Shown here in pieces: positions 1 to 8,105 of a stretch of 64,000 nucleotides of DNA. Position 1 is the stretch's first letter; the number at the start of each line of letters is the position of its first letter. Made by a program: the position numbers and the translations under genes. Source of the DNA: Streptomyces sp. Ag109_O5-1 (lineage in GTDB: Bacteria; Actinomycetota; Actinomycetes; Streptomycetales; Streptomycetaceae); the NCBI RefSeq assembly GCF_003814875.1, contig NZ_RKQF01000003.1, forward strand, positions 58,114 through 122,113, read 5' to 3'. The notes beneath the pieces were generated by a model. That model saw only the letters and a program-made list of their open reading frames with translations. It was not told the origin of the DNA and ran no database searches.

Positions 1-37
1 CCGGGCCGGTTGCAACTCCTCTTCTCCCAGCACTGAT

Positions 38-323
38 GTGCCTGGAGAAGCGTCCCGGGCCCGGAAAGCCGCAGCGACAAAGGCCGGAGCGGACATCCGC
101 GGCGAGGTCCTGCTCACCCTCGCTCAGCTGCGCCTGGCCACACCCCGCCAGCTCAAGGCGCTGCTGCTGCCGCACCAGCAGGGCACCGACCACGTCCGTC
201 GCGCGCTGCGCAACCTGCTCGCCGAATCCCCAGCTCTGGTCGGCCGGACCAACCGCGCCCAGCAGAGCTACTGGTACTGCACCCCGGCTGGCCTCGCCGA
301 AGCCTCCGCCTCCGGCGAACTAG
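38..323 (+). pseudogene. Replication-relaxation family protein, 5' fragment
   Basis: The reading frame from a GTG at 38 encodes a winged-helix-like N-terminus (LLTLAQLRLATPRQLKALL, then HVRRALRNLLAE and YWYCTPAGLAEA), which I recognise as the start of the replication-relaxation family found on actinobacterial plasmids and integrative elements. The usual protein is several times longer. Here the similarity stops after about 94 codons, exactly where a perfect inverted repeat begins at 320, and the frame beyond it is unrelated. An ATG at 36 opens a different frame that shows no family signal. I infer a gene cut by insertion or rearrangement at the repeat. The family call rests on recall of sequence style and is moderately sure. 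Confidence 0.55.
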
Positions 324-381
324 GGTGCGTTTCAGAAGTGGATCTTGACACATCAAGATCCACTTCTGAAACGCACCCTAG
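320..381. repeat. Perfect 29-bp inverted repeat with 4-nt loop (mini-element or terminator)
   Basis: Arms at 320-348 and 353-381 are exact reverse complements around the loop CACA. The outermost four bases of the arms are CTAG on both sides, and each arm then reads GGTGCGTTTCAGAAGTGG inward. The repeat ends the replication-relaxation homology and contains the TAG stop of the minus-strand hydrolase (378-380). Two IS ends joined head to head and flanked by a CTAG target duplication would look like this. It would also act as a bidirectional transcription stop. Confidence 0.8.
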
Positions 382-1586
382 TACTGGAAGGCTACTTCCG
401 GATTGTTCGGCGAGGGGCCGTCCAGCAGCGGACTGTGGATCCCCTTCAGCGTCTGGTCGAAGAACGCTGTCACGTACTCGCGGGTGATCACCACCCCGCG
501 TTCCGGGGAGAGGGGCGGCGTCGGGAACCCGGCCTCCTCCAGAAGCAGGTCCAGGTCGGTGAAGCTGAAGTGGTCGGCGCCGGCGACCGTCAGCCACTTC
601 TTGTAGCCGCCGAGGGCAGCCCAGCTCTGTTCCCACACGGTGTAGTCGTCGCCGCCGGGCGCGTGGTTGACGGCCGCACCCAGCATGAGGAACGGCCGGT
701 TGATCTGGCCGGGCATCGGGGCCGGGTGGAAGGTGCCGTCCATGTTCACTCCGGCCCGTACTCGCGGGTCGGCGATCATCGTGGCGGCGGCCGCCGCTCC
801 GCCGAGGGAGTGTCCGGCCATGCCGATCTCGTGCTTGTCGATGAGGTGGGCCAGGGGCCACCCGGTATTGCCATGCGTCAACTGGTCGATCGCGAAGGAC
901 ACGTCCAGCGCGCGGCTGGCGGCGACGGAGTCGAAGTCGAGCGCCGGGTCATCGCAGATCGCGCACGGCGGCGTCTGGCCGTTCGCCAGCGTCTCGCCGC
1001 TGTCCTCGTAGGTGTGGCCGACGAGCGCGACGACGTAGCCGTGACTGGCCAGGTCGGTCGCGAGCGAGGTGAGCGTCATGCGCGGGTCCTCGTACGCGGG
1101 TGAGAGGACCACCAGCGGATGCTTGCCGCGTTGCGGCCGCGCGCCGTCGAAGGCGTGAGTGGTGACGCTGGAAAGGTTCTGTGGGGTGACGCCGGAGCTC
1201 GCCGGTAACTTCCGGTGCTGGATGGCTCCGGCTGCCTCGGCGAGGGTCATGTAAGGGGCCGGAGTCCCGGTCCCGGGGACGGCCGGGTAGACCATCGTGA
1301 CGGTCAGTTGGCGGGGGCCGGATGACGGCACCCACGGGTCGGGACGGCTCGCATCGGTGAGGTGGATGACGTCCTCGCCGGCGGCGTAGGGGCCGGTCGG
1401 CGCGGGGAGCGTGCCCTGGAAGGACGGCGTGGGCGCGGCGGCAGTTGTGGCGGCGGTCGCGTGCAATGTGGGCGGCGGGGTCGTGGCAGCGAGTCCGGTG
1501 CCGGTCGCGGCCACTGATGCGGCGAGACCTAGGATTGCGACAGCGCTGATACGGCGCTTGCGGTTCGAGGTAGTGTTCACGGGCAC
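378..1586 (-). CDS. Secreted alpha/beta hydrolase, PAF-acetylhydrolase/chlorophyllase-like
   Basis: This is a 402-residue predicted exported esterase or lipase. Residues 1-36 form a signal peptide with a KRR start and an Ala-rich hydrophobic core. The mature part carries the serine-hydrolase elbow GMAGHSLGGA with nucleophile Ser260, a likely acid at Asp283 (NMDGTFHP) and the catalytic histidine at His339 (GADHFSF). The overall layout (HLTDASRPDPW, then VVLSPAYEDPRM) resembles the platelet-activating-factor acetylhydrolase II/chlorophyllase branch of dienelactone-hydrolase-like proteins. The start is a GTG at 1586. The stop codon lies inside the right arm of the 320-381 inverted repeat, so the natural C-terminus may have been slightly altered. 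It has no operon partner. The substrate cannot be told from sequence. Confidence 0.8.
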   Translation of the reverse strand: MPVNTTSNRKRRISAVAILGLAASVAATGTGLAATTPPPTLHATAATTAAAPTPSFQGTLPAPTGPYAAGEDVIHLTDASRPDPWVPSSGPRQLTVTMVYPAVPGTGTPAPYMTLAEAAGAIQHRKLPASSGVTPQNLSSVTTHAFDGARPQRGKHPLVVLSPAYEDPRMTLTSLATDLASHGYVVALVGHTYEDSGETLANGQTPPCAICDDPALDFDSVAASRALDVSFAIDQLTHGNTGWPLAHLIDKHEIGMAGHSLGGAAAAATMIADPRVRAGVNMDGTFHPAPMPGQINRPFLMLGAAVNHAPGGDDYTVWEQSWAALGGYKKWLTVAGADHFSFTDLDLLLEEAGFPTPPLSPERGVVITREYVTAFFDQTLKGIHSPLLDGPSPNNPEVAFQY

Positions 1587-1690
1587 GATCCTGCCCGGCC
1601 CCGCCCTGACGCTCGATCATGCGGGCTTCCCTCTTGAGGGTGGTGCTGGCTACACCCTGAGATCCCCAGCGGGCGAGGTTCCCTTCGCTG

Positions 1691-1786
1691 GCATCGTCGA
1701 GCGCCACCTTCGTCTTGGCCTACGACGAACACGACGCCAAGCCCTACGGCTGGACCTACGACGGCAGCCCACTCAAAGCCGCATGA
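1691..1786 (+). pseudogene. IS630-family transposase, C-terminal remnant
   Basis: One frame ends with FVLAYDEHDAKPYGWTYDGS followed by PLKAA and a TGA at 1784-1786. The motif with HDAKPY.WTY.G.PL is characteristic of the last residues of IS630-type transposases. Nothing upstream matches the catalytic part, so only about 30 codons survive. It marks the site of a former insertion just upstream of the hydrolase gene. Confidence 0.6.
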
Positions 1787-1836
1787 ACCCCCGAAGGATC
1801 AACGCGGCGCTGCACTAGGCCGCTCCCGGGCCATCG

Positions 1837-2195
1837 TCAGGGCCGAAGTTGCCGTGCCTGCGGGTCGAAGCAGTTGAGGCCCATCGACGAAGCCACCCCC
1901 GACGCGTAGGCAGATGCCTCCACCGCCATGCTCCAGCGCATGGGGAAGTAGATCAGCGGACCGCGGGCCTCCCCGATCAGCGGACCGGTCGACCACGGCG
2001 AGATGTCGTCCTCGTCCTCGTGAGATCTGGCCACCGCTCCAAGAGCGCGGAGACGAAGGTCGCTATTCGCTCCACTGGAGGAACCGCTGGCTCCTCCGTG
2101 TCTATGTATCGGTCGTACAGATCGGTGAAACACCGGGCCGCAGCGGCGTCATCCGCTGGCCGCTCGCCCTCCCACACAGCAAGGTCATAACTCAT
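1837..2195 (-). pseudogene. Conserved actinobacterial small protein, frameshifted
   Basis: The gene begins at an ATG (2193-2195) with MSYDLAVWEGERPADDAAAA and reads to WPDLT. A different frame then takes over with EDEDDISPWSTGPLIG and ends in SSMGLNCFDPQARQLRP. The two halves together match a roughly 115-residue family common in Streptomyces that starts MSYDLAVWEG and ends CFDPQ..RLRP. A single-base shift near 2021-2026 separates them. Unspliced, the first frame continues into nonsense. The function is unknown; in other genomes this family often sits beside SUKH-type and other small accessory proteins. The break could be natural or a sequencing error. Confidence 0.65.
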
Positions 2196-2283
2196 AGGCG
2201 CAGCCTGCCCCCCTCACCGACAGCAGTGTCCCGTGCCAGCAAAAGTTGAGCCTGCGCCATCCAAGTTTGAGTGGCTGGGTCAA

Positions 2284-2829
2284 CTACTGCAGCCACTCGG
2301 TGTACCAGGTGCGAAAGCAGGGGCTCACTTGGACGAAGCCACCCCAGTCCGGGTCAATCTGCCAGACCTCGCCCTCTCGTGGGCCGTTCAAGACCAGCCT
2401 GATGTAGATGCCGCAGCCCTCTTCGGCCAGCATGAGCGTGCCCCCGGTCAGCTCACCGGTCGATGCGCCGATCCGGCCAGGCAGGGGTTCGGCGAGAAGG
2501 AACGGCTCGGCGAGTCGGCCCGGCAGCCGGTCTTCTTCCCACTCGTCGTCCACCGCCCAGTCCTCGCTGGCCTCCGGGCGAGGGACGGTCAACGGCATCA
2601 ACCCGTGGCCGGGCCCAGCAGGCCCGTTGCCCACCTCCGCGACAAAGGACCGGTACTCCGCCGACAGATTGATGCCGTGGACTTCCTCGAACGCCCTGAT
2701 CTCCGCCTCCGGCAGCGCTGGCGCCAGCTCGTACCGGTGTGTGCCCGCCCCGAAACGCGACCGCTCCGGGTCTCGTGCCGCCATGTCCCGTATCCGAGCG
2801 CGGACACCGCCCTCGTCCCAGCTCTTCAT
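2284..2829 (-). CDS. SMI1/KNR4 (SUKH) family protein
   Basis: A 181-residue protein starting at the ATG 2827-2829 (MKSWDEGGVRARIRDMAARD). The SUKH core is visible as LPEAEIRAFEEVHGINLSAE, then YRSFVAEVGNGPAGPGHGLM, and a C-terminal EGEVWQIDPDWGGF..VSPCFRTWYTEWL. SUKH proteins commonly serve as immunity partners for secreted toxins, but no toxin gene is adjacent here, so the role is open. The frame stays open upstream of 2829, but that part lacks family character, so I chose the internal ATG. Confidence 0.8.
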   Translation of the reverse strand: MKSWDEGGVRARIRDMAARDPERSRFGAGTHRYELAPALPEAEIRAFEEVHGINLSAEYRSFVAEVGNGPAGPGHGLMPLTVPRPEASEDWAVDDEWEEDRLPGRLAEPFLLAEPLPGRIGASTGELTGGTLMLAEEGCGIYIRLVLNGPREGEVWQIDPDWGGFVQVSPCFRTWYTEWLQ

Positions 2830-3364
2830 CCACCGACCGTAGCAATGACGTCTGCGCCCGGTCCGCCGCACCTTCGCGCTACGCGGCTGCTGGTGGTGCT
2901 CGCGCCGTGCCTCATGGCTGTGGCGACATGACGGCCGTGGAACCGGGGTGCTGATGGCGTCCTGCCCAGGTCTCGGACCAGCGCGCTCAAGCTCCGGTGG
3001 CACGGACCAGATCATCTGAGACGGCAAGCGAATCGGACCAGATCATCTGAGACAGGGACCAGATCGCCTGAGACAGGATAGCTCGGAGCGGCAATCGACC
3101 TGGGGTTTGGGCAGTTCTGATCGCGGCAGTTGTCACCGTTTGGTCGTTCCATCTGTCACTAGCGCCCACTTTTCGCTCTTGTTGTGACCGAGATCGGGCT
3201 TCGCCCGTGGCGTCGGCCCGAGGTCGGCATGAATACGGCCCACGCGCTTCGCCGGAGGGGACGAGTTTGCGTTCGGCCGCAACCGGGCGTTCGCGGACTG
3301 CGTCGTACGCGCGTGACAGCGGCGGCTGTGGGGCCGTTGTGCTTGCAGGCGGGAGGAAGCATTA
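2830..3364. other. Intergenic region upstream of the protease
   Basis: No convincing gene is seen in these ~535 bases. They contain the 19-bp repeat array at 3004-3074. Minus-strand frames across 3130-3500 are open but have no recognisable family. The segment just before 3365 supplies the protease ribosome site (GGGAGGAAGC, 3351-3360). Confidence 0.5.
3004..3074. repeat. Three direct repeats of a 19-bp unit (probable transposase-binding end)
   Basis: GGACCAGATCATCTGAGAC occurs at 3004-3022 and 3035-3053, and with two changes at 3056-3074. Start-to-start spacings are 31 and 21 bp, close to three and two helical turns. Multiple phased copies at one place are typical of the ends of IS21-like or Tn7-like elements, but no matching transposase is next to them. 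Confidence 0.6.
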
Positions 3365-5389
3365 ATGGGAGGAATTCTTCGCACGGGGGCCGTGATGGCA
3401 GTCTGTGCGGCGGTGGTGGCTGCCGGGGGCGTCGCAGGGGCATCGGGTTCCGTGCGGGCGGCGTCGGCCGACGTGGTGCCCGGGTCGGTGCCCGCCGCGG
3501 TGGGCACTGCCGCGCGGGTGGGGGCCGCGCCCGCGTCGAAGCGACTGACGGTCCAGGTGTGGCTCAGGCCGGACGTGGCGCGCGCTGCAGCGTCCGCGGA
3601 CGCGGTGGTGACGCCGGGCAGCCCTGATTTCCACCACTACCTGAGCCCGGACGCCTACACCGCCAGGTTCGGCCCCTCCGCCGCGCAGGCCGGGGCGGTG
3701 GCAGCGTGGCTCACCGGCAAAGGACTGACGGGAGTCCAGGTCGACGGCGGCCGCGACTACGTGTCGGCGACGGGGCCGGTCTCGGTGGTCGAGTCGGCCT
3801 TCCAGGTGCGGATCGGCCGGTACCGGGCCAGGGATGCCGCAAGCGGGTCGTCCGTCGGGCCGGCAGTGTTCACCTCGAACGACCGCGAGGTGTCGGTGCC
3901 CGCCCCGCTGGCCTCCCTCGTGCTGGGTGTGACGGGGCTGAGTAGCGCGGCCGCCACGTCACGGAGCACCACGACGTCGGCCCCTCAGAGCCGCGCGGCG
4001 GCCAGGACGGCGACGTGCTCCCAGTACTGGGCGCAGCACGCGCATGCCCTGCACCCCGCTTACAAGGGGCTGACCCGGGTCTCGCTGCCGGTGTGCGGGT
4101 ACTCCGCCGCGCAGCTCCGCGCCGCCTACGGGGCGACGTCGCGGGACACCGGCAGGGGCCAGACCGTGGCGCTGACCGAGAGTGCGTCGCCGACTGCGAT
4201 GTTCTGGACGCTGACGGCGTACGCCCGCAGCAACCACCTGCCGCTGCCGAAAAGCTCCCAGTTCCGGCAGATCCAGACCGGGGCCTGCCAAGCGTCCTCG
4301 GCGGTGACGGACCGCGCGGCGCAGTCGCCCTCTGTGGACGTCGAGGCGGAGATGGACTCCGAGGCCGTCTACGCCATGGCGCCGGGCGCGAACCAGGTGA
4401 TGGTGGTGGGCGACGGCTGCGACGAGGACCAGTCGCTGCTGAACGCGGCTTCGGCCGTGCTGACCGGGGACGGCCACCACCCCTTGGCCTCCATCGCGTC
4501 GAACTCGTGGCAGATCCCACTGGGATCGGTGTCGCCGCGGATCGTGCACGCCATCGACGTGCGGGCCGCAGCCGAGGGGGTCGGCATGTACTTCGCCTCC
4601 GGCGACACCCCGGGTCTCACCGTCACCGACTCCGACGCGTACGCGGTGGCGGTCGGTGGCACCACCCTGGGCATCGGGGCCGCGAAGAACCGCGTGTTCG
4701 AGACCGGCTGGTCCGACGACCTCGGCTCGCTGAGCAGCGGCAAGTGGACCGACCTCGGCGTCAGCGGAGGCGGCGGGGGCGTCAGCGACGTCTACCGGCA
4801 GCCGTCGTACCAGAAGGGCGTCGTCCCGGCGTCGATGGCTCGGGTCAAGGTGGCCCACAAGACGGTGCTCGGCCGGGCCGTGCCCGACATCGCCGCCGAC
4901 GCCGACCCCGACACCGGCATGCTGACCGGCTACACCGACACGGACAGCCACGGGAACCCAGGGCGCTACCGCACCGTGTCGAGCGCCGGCACCAGCCTGG
5001 CCACCCCGCTGGTCGCGGGCCTCGTCGCCGACGCCCAGCAAGGGCAGAAGTCGCCCTACGGCTTCATCAACCCGCTGCTCTACCGCCTGGCCCGCACCCA
5101 TGCGTTCCACGACGCCCTGCCGATTAGCACGTCCACGCCGCAGCGCAACCGGGCCGCGTACATCGCGCCCGACGACACCTCCACCAGCGCGAACGTCGAC
5201 GTCTTCGACACTCAGAAACGCTCCGACACCCAGCAGGTGACCGCCAAGGGCTACGACACCATGACCGGCATCGGCACCCCGAACGGCGCCGCCTTCATCG
5301 CCGCCCTGCGCCGCGGCTACTGGATCCATCCCGGCGGCTCCGGCCGCCGGGATGGATCCACCGAGCGAGGCCGTGCCGATGGACAGTGA
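3365..5389 (+). CDS. Secreted sedolisin (S53) serine-carboxyl peptidase
   Basis: A 674-residue precursor. Residues 1-34 are a signal peptide. Residues about 60-190 are a pro-kumamolisin activation domain (SPDFHHYLSPDAYTARFGPS). The catalytic domain follows, with the ExxxD motif at Glu327/Asp331 (DVEAEMDSEAVYAMAPGA), the oxyanion Asp414 in ASGDTPG and the nucleophile Ser544 in SSAGTSLATPL. The C-terminal YDTMTGIGTPNG supplies part of the calcium site. Known S53 enzymes are secreted acid-active endopeptidases that self-process. The ATG at 3365 follows GGGAGG at a good distance. The last ~22 residues after AALRRG are encoded across an 18-bp perfect hairpin and look like an extension beyond the family's normal end. 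Confidence 0.9.
   Translation: MGGILRTGAVMAVCAAVVAAGGVAGASGSVRAASADVVPGSVPAAVGTAARVGAAPASKRLTVQVWLRPDVARAAASADAVVTPGSPDFHHYLSPDAYTARFGPSAAQAGAVAAWLTGKGLTGVQVDGGRDYVSATGPVSVVESAFQVRIGRYRARDAASGSSVGPAVFTSNDREVSVPAPLASLVLGVTGLSSAAATSRSTTTSAPQSRAAARTATCSQYWAQHAHALHPAYKGLTRVSLPVCGYSAAQLRAAYGATSRDTGRGQTVALTESASPTAMFWTLTAYARSNHLPLPKSSQFRQIQTGACQASSAVTDRAAQSPSVDVEAEMDSEAVYAMAPGANQVMVVGDGCDEDQSLLNAASAVLTGDGHHPLASIASNSWQIPLGSVSPRIVHAIDVRAAAEGVGMYFASGDTPGLTVTDSDAYAVAVGGTTLGIGAAKNRVFETGWSDDLGSLSSGKWTDLGVSGGGGGVSDVYRQPSYQKGVVPASMARVKVAHKTVLGRAVPDIAADADPDTGMLTGYTDTDSHGNPGRYRTVSSAGTSLATPLVAGLVADAQQGQKSPYGFINPLLYRLARTHAFHDALPISTSTPQRNRAAYIAPDDTSTSANVDVFDTQKRSDTQQVTAKGYDTMTGIGTPNGAAFIAALRRGYWIHPGGSGRRDGSTERGRADGQ
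5321..5360 (+). terminator. 18-bp perfect hairpin at the 3' end of the protease gene
   Basis: TGGATCCATCCCGGCGGC (5321-5338) pairs exactly with 5343-5360 around the loop TCCG. It has the form of a strong rho-independent-type stem without a T-run, as is common in Streptomyces. It lies inside the coding frame, 29 bases before the TGA, which is unusual. Confidence 0.6.
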
Positions 5390-5813
5390 CGTGCTCATCC
5401 GAGACGGGCGCGGCCACCCTGCAGGCCACCAGTTCCTCCAACTCCTGCAGGCATACTCAGAGGAAGTTGCCCGCCAGATCGACCACCCCGTCCAGGCCCA
5501 GTGACAATGTGAGGCCAACGGCGTGATCGGCCACAGCGGCGTAGACACCGTGTGGTCCATTGGCCAGATCATCGAGCAGAACCTATTCTTCCGAACCGAC
5601 GCTTCCTTCGCCGGGTTGTACATGCCCTTTGACCCCCTGCTGTTCTTCGGAGACAACGGCGGCGGCGACCAGTTCGCCTTCGTGCAGTCGCCAGAACGCC
5701 CGGACATCTTCGTCTGGGAGCACGAGACCGACAGCCGCAGGTGGGTGGCCGGACACCTCAAGGACTACCTGGAACGCTCGCTCCGCGAGGGCGGAGACGA
5801 GTGGTACCAGTAG
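5379..5813 (+). pseudogene. SMI1/KNR4-like protein, interrupted by an in-frame stop
   Basis: From an ATG at 5379 the frame encodes 41 residues (MDSDVLIRDGRGHPAGHQFL, ending IDHPVQAQ) and meets TGA at 5502-5504. The same frame continues as CEANGVIGHSGVDTVWSI, then LYMPFDPLLFFGDNGGGDQF and ends at 5813. The second part is a clear SUKH-type C-terminal half. A GTG at 5523 could start a 96-residue product, but it would lack the N-terminal half of the fold. Because both halves share a frame, either a stop mutation or a larger deletion plus stop is possible. The 5' end overlaps the protease 3' end in another frame. Confidence 0.55.
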
Positions 5814-5893
5814 TCGGCCAAACAACGCGATCAAGGTAGCCCTGAGCGGGGGCCTCCGCGCGCGATGGCGATGGGGGGCACTGATGAGCGATC

Positions 5894-6406
5894 ATGTCGC
5901 CCATGACTTTGTCGACGTTGACCGAACCCGACGGAGCTGAGGACTTTCGGATCAAGGTCTGGTTCCGGTTCATGCCGCGCGAAGGCTGGCTCCCTCAGGA
6001 CACCGAGGGACTGTGGGCCGCCTTGCTCAGCGAGGACACCGCGCGGGTGCAGAACGTCCCACTGCTCCAGGAGGGGGTGGCCGAGGGCGATGTCGTCCGA
6101 TTCACCACGGACACCGAGGGCCGGCACTGGGCCGTGGAACGCGTGGAAGCCTCCGGCAACTGCACGATCCGAGTCCTTCCGGTGCCCGCCGGACCGCTCG
6201 GCCGGAGCGCGCAGGCTGTGCATGAGCGGTTGTCGCCGTTCGGGTTGGGCGGCGAGGTCTTCAGCGACGAGTTCCCGCTGGTGGCGTTCAACGTGCCTGC
6301 GAGCTCGGACCTCGCAGCCATAAAGTCGCTGCTGGTTCATGGAGTGGCCGAGGGCTGGTGGCACTTCGAGACTGCCTGCGTCACCGACGATTGGATCAAT
6401 GCGTAG
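5894..6406 (+). CDS. DUF4265 domain protein
   Basis: A 170-residue protein with the DUF4265 signature: VWFRFMPREGWLPQDTEGLW, VQNVPLLQEGVAEGDVVRF, GNCTIRVLPVPAGPLG. DUF4265 proteins are small cytoplasmic proteins of unknown function that are frequent in Streptomyces accessory regions. Alternative ATG starts are at 5894 and 5903; no strong ribosome site separates them. It lies downstream of the broken SUKH gene, with which it may once have been co-transcribed. Confidence 0.75.
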   Translation: MSPMTLSTLTEPDGAEDFRIKVWFRFMPREGWLPQDTEGLWAALLSEDTARVQNVPLLQEGVAEGDVVRFTTDTEGRHWAVERVEASGNCTIRVLPVPAGPLGRSAQAVHERLSPFGLGGEVFSDEFPLVAFNVPASSDLAAIKSLLVHGVAEGWWHFETACVTDDWINA

Positions 6407-6435
6407 CGGTCTTCCTGTGCTGGGTGAAGTGTTCA

Positions 6436-7085
6436 TCAGCGCTCCCCGGGGATCATCGGCATGCCGAGGTCGACCGAGGCACGGGGCCGGTTTCGGGCCA
6501 TTCGATCGAGGGAGGCGAGCTTGTTGCGTGCGGCCTCGGCGCTGACTTGGAGACCTTGGACCTCGCCGAGCCAGCCGTTGGCGCGCGCTTCGTCGATGCG
6601 GTCAGTGAGGTTGCGGATGATCTCTTCCAGACGCCGTCGCTGTGCCGGGTCGACTCGGAGCATCGGGCATCGGATGCAGGCGTGCTCATGCGCGCAGGGG
6701 GTTCCGTAGGGGCGGCCGCATGTTCCGAGCTCGACCTTGCGCAGTTCGAAGTGCTTTTGGAACTCGTCCCACTCTTCCTCGGTGGGCTCGCGGTATTCGG
6801 CGGCCGGCCGGTTTGCTCGTCGGGTGTCCAGATACGTCCGGTAGGAACGGATCAAGTCGTCCTGGAAGACCGCGAGGTATGCCTGAAGTGGTGTTCAGAC
6901 TGCGGTGTCCGAGGATGCGGGCGGCGATGTGTACAGGCAGGCCGCCGGTGACGGCATCGGTGATGAACATCCTCCGGAAGTCGTGTGGCGTGTAGCGCAA
7001 GGGCTGTCCCGCGCGATCTGTCAGTCCTGTCCTCACGAGCGTTGCACTGATGAGCTTGTTGACCTTTTGCGAGCAATGCTCAAGA
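6436..7085 (-). pseudogene. Tyrosine recombinase (phage-type integrase), truncated and frameshifted
   Basis: The minus strand reads KVNKLISATLVRTGLTDRAG, PLRYTPHDFRRMFITDAVTG and HIAARILGHRSLNTT. These are the HxLR-like (HDFRR) and GH motifs of the catalytic domain of a tyrosine recombinase. The frame then shifts near 6870-6885 to IRSYRTYLDTRRANRPAAEY and a long Cys-containing tail (CGRPYGTPCAHEHACIRCPM) ending at 6436. This tail is typical of large actinobacterial site-specific integrases. The N-terminal and core-binding regions, and the first catalytic Arg, are missing upstream of 7085. It cannot be active. Confidence 0.7.
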
Positions 7086-7094
7086 CCTAATAGC

Positions 7095-7177
7095 AGTGCA
7101 CGGCGCCGGATGACCCCTACTCAATACCCGGAGCCCTGACTCCTTTCCACAGGCAGAGGGCTCCGTCGCCGTGCACT
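7095..7177. repeat. Nested inverted repeats near the probable IS110 left end
   Basis: AGTGCACGGCG (7095-7105) pairs exactly with 7167-7177. Inside it CGGAGCCCT pairs with AGGGCTCCG, the latter ending next to the outer right arm. The result is a long imperfect hairpin with an asymmetric internal loop. It lies between the decayed integrase and the IS110 reading frame and may mark the start of the IS110 left end. Confidence 0.55.
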
Positions 7178-7418
7178 CTTGCGAGTGAGTATCGATCGCC
7201 TCCACCAGGGCATTCATGATCGTGACCCGAGCCGTCCGTACGACCACCCGCTCCTCAACACGCGAGCCCCAGAGCTCTCTCCGAAGACCGGGACCGTGCG
7301 GCCGGCTGGGGCCACGAACAGCTCATCGGATGTCGGGCCGCCGAGCCCTCCTATTAGGTCGCTGCGTGACCCCGCACAGGCTCACACGCTGGGCAAACTC
7401 CGGGAGAACGGGCCAGAG
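7095..7418 (+). ncRNA. Candidate IS110 left-end non-coding RNA (bridge RNA region)
   Basis: IS110-group elements are known to carry a structured guide (bridge) RNA in the non-coding end before the transposase gene. This 324-base stretch precedes the IS110 start and contains several stems: the nested hairpin at 7095-7177, GCCCCAG (7266-7272) pairing with CTGGGGC (7306-7312) around a 33-nt internal region, and TGCG/CGCA near 7360. The placement and structure fit, but I cannot fold it or assign the target and donor loops. This is a hypothesis. Confidence 0.3.
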
Positions 7419-7457
7419 TTGGCAATCACCTGCGGAATCGACTGGGCAGAGAACCAT
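7419..7457 (+). pseudogene. IS110-family transposase, 5' exon
   Basis: A TTG at 7419 begins LAITCGIDWAENH, the conserved opening of IS110 DEDD transposases (the Asp of GIDWAE is catalytic). The next residues of the family, HDVALVDEAG, do not follow; they appear in frame at 11793. The sequence between is the group II intron pair. An upstream open frame exists from 7179 but has no transposase character. A weak GGGAG lies about 20 bases upstream of the TTG. Confidence 0.75.
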
Positions 7458-8105
7458 GTGCGCCACGAGGCGCTTGAAGTCGAGCGGAGGTGAAAGACCG
7501 TGCGCCACGAGGCGCTGTGATCCGCGTGCGGGTGTGAGACCCGCATCGGCGTCCCGTCGCAGCGGGACGGCAGAAGCAGGGGGCAGTCGGTCCCGGCGAG
7601 TCGGCCGGATCTGATGGAGAGCAGCCCCGACAACGACGGGACGCACCGGAACTACCGGACGGTGCGGGTCCGGCAAGCGAGACGGGAAGGTGGACGCGAG
7701 GAACCAGCGGTGTAAAGCCCCTTAAGACCTCCGCCAGCTCAAACCCGGTGGATCTGGGCTGGATCGCGGTGCGCACTGCCCGTACGGGCAGGAACTCCTG
7801 GATCGGATTGATCTTGCCGGTCGGGAGGCCACGGTGAAAGGACTGCGGCGTAACCGTGGCGATGCCGCAGGGGCAAAGCTGGCCGCCTCACCCGACGAGC
7901 GGATCACAGTGAACGTGGGAACCACCTCGAAGCTTTCGTCTCAGTGCGCTCTCCAGGTGCGATGGGGCGGGAAGGCGCGACGTCCGCCGACGGCCCGAGG
8001 TGGGGCGGAGGGCTGGTAGTAGTCCGAGGGCGGGAAAGCCGTCCACATGGCGAAGCAGCCCAGCGGATTCAGGTAGTTGAGGAACTGCAAGGGACGGAGA
8101 CGCTG

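Noticed and set aside
3959..5761. A 600-codon minus-strand frame across the protease gene
   Set aside because: The plus strand carries all sedolisin catalytic residues; the antisense product is Val/Gly/Arg-rich without motifs.
7458..7516. Direct repeat GTGCGCCACGAGGCGCT read as a target-site duplication
   Set aside because: Both copies are group II intron 5' ends, shown by the matching 56-nt spacing to the GTCGCAGC loop; a target duplication would flank an element on both sides.
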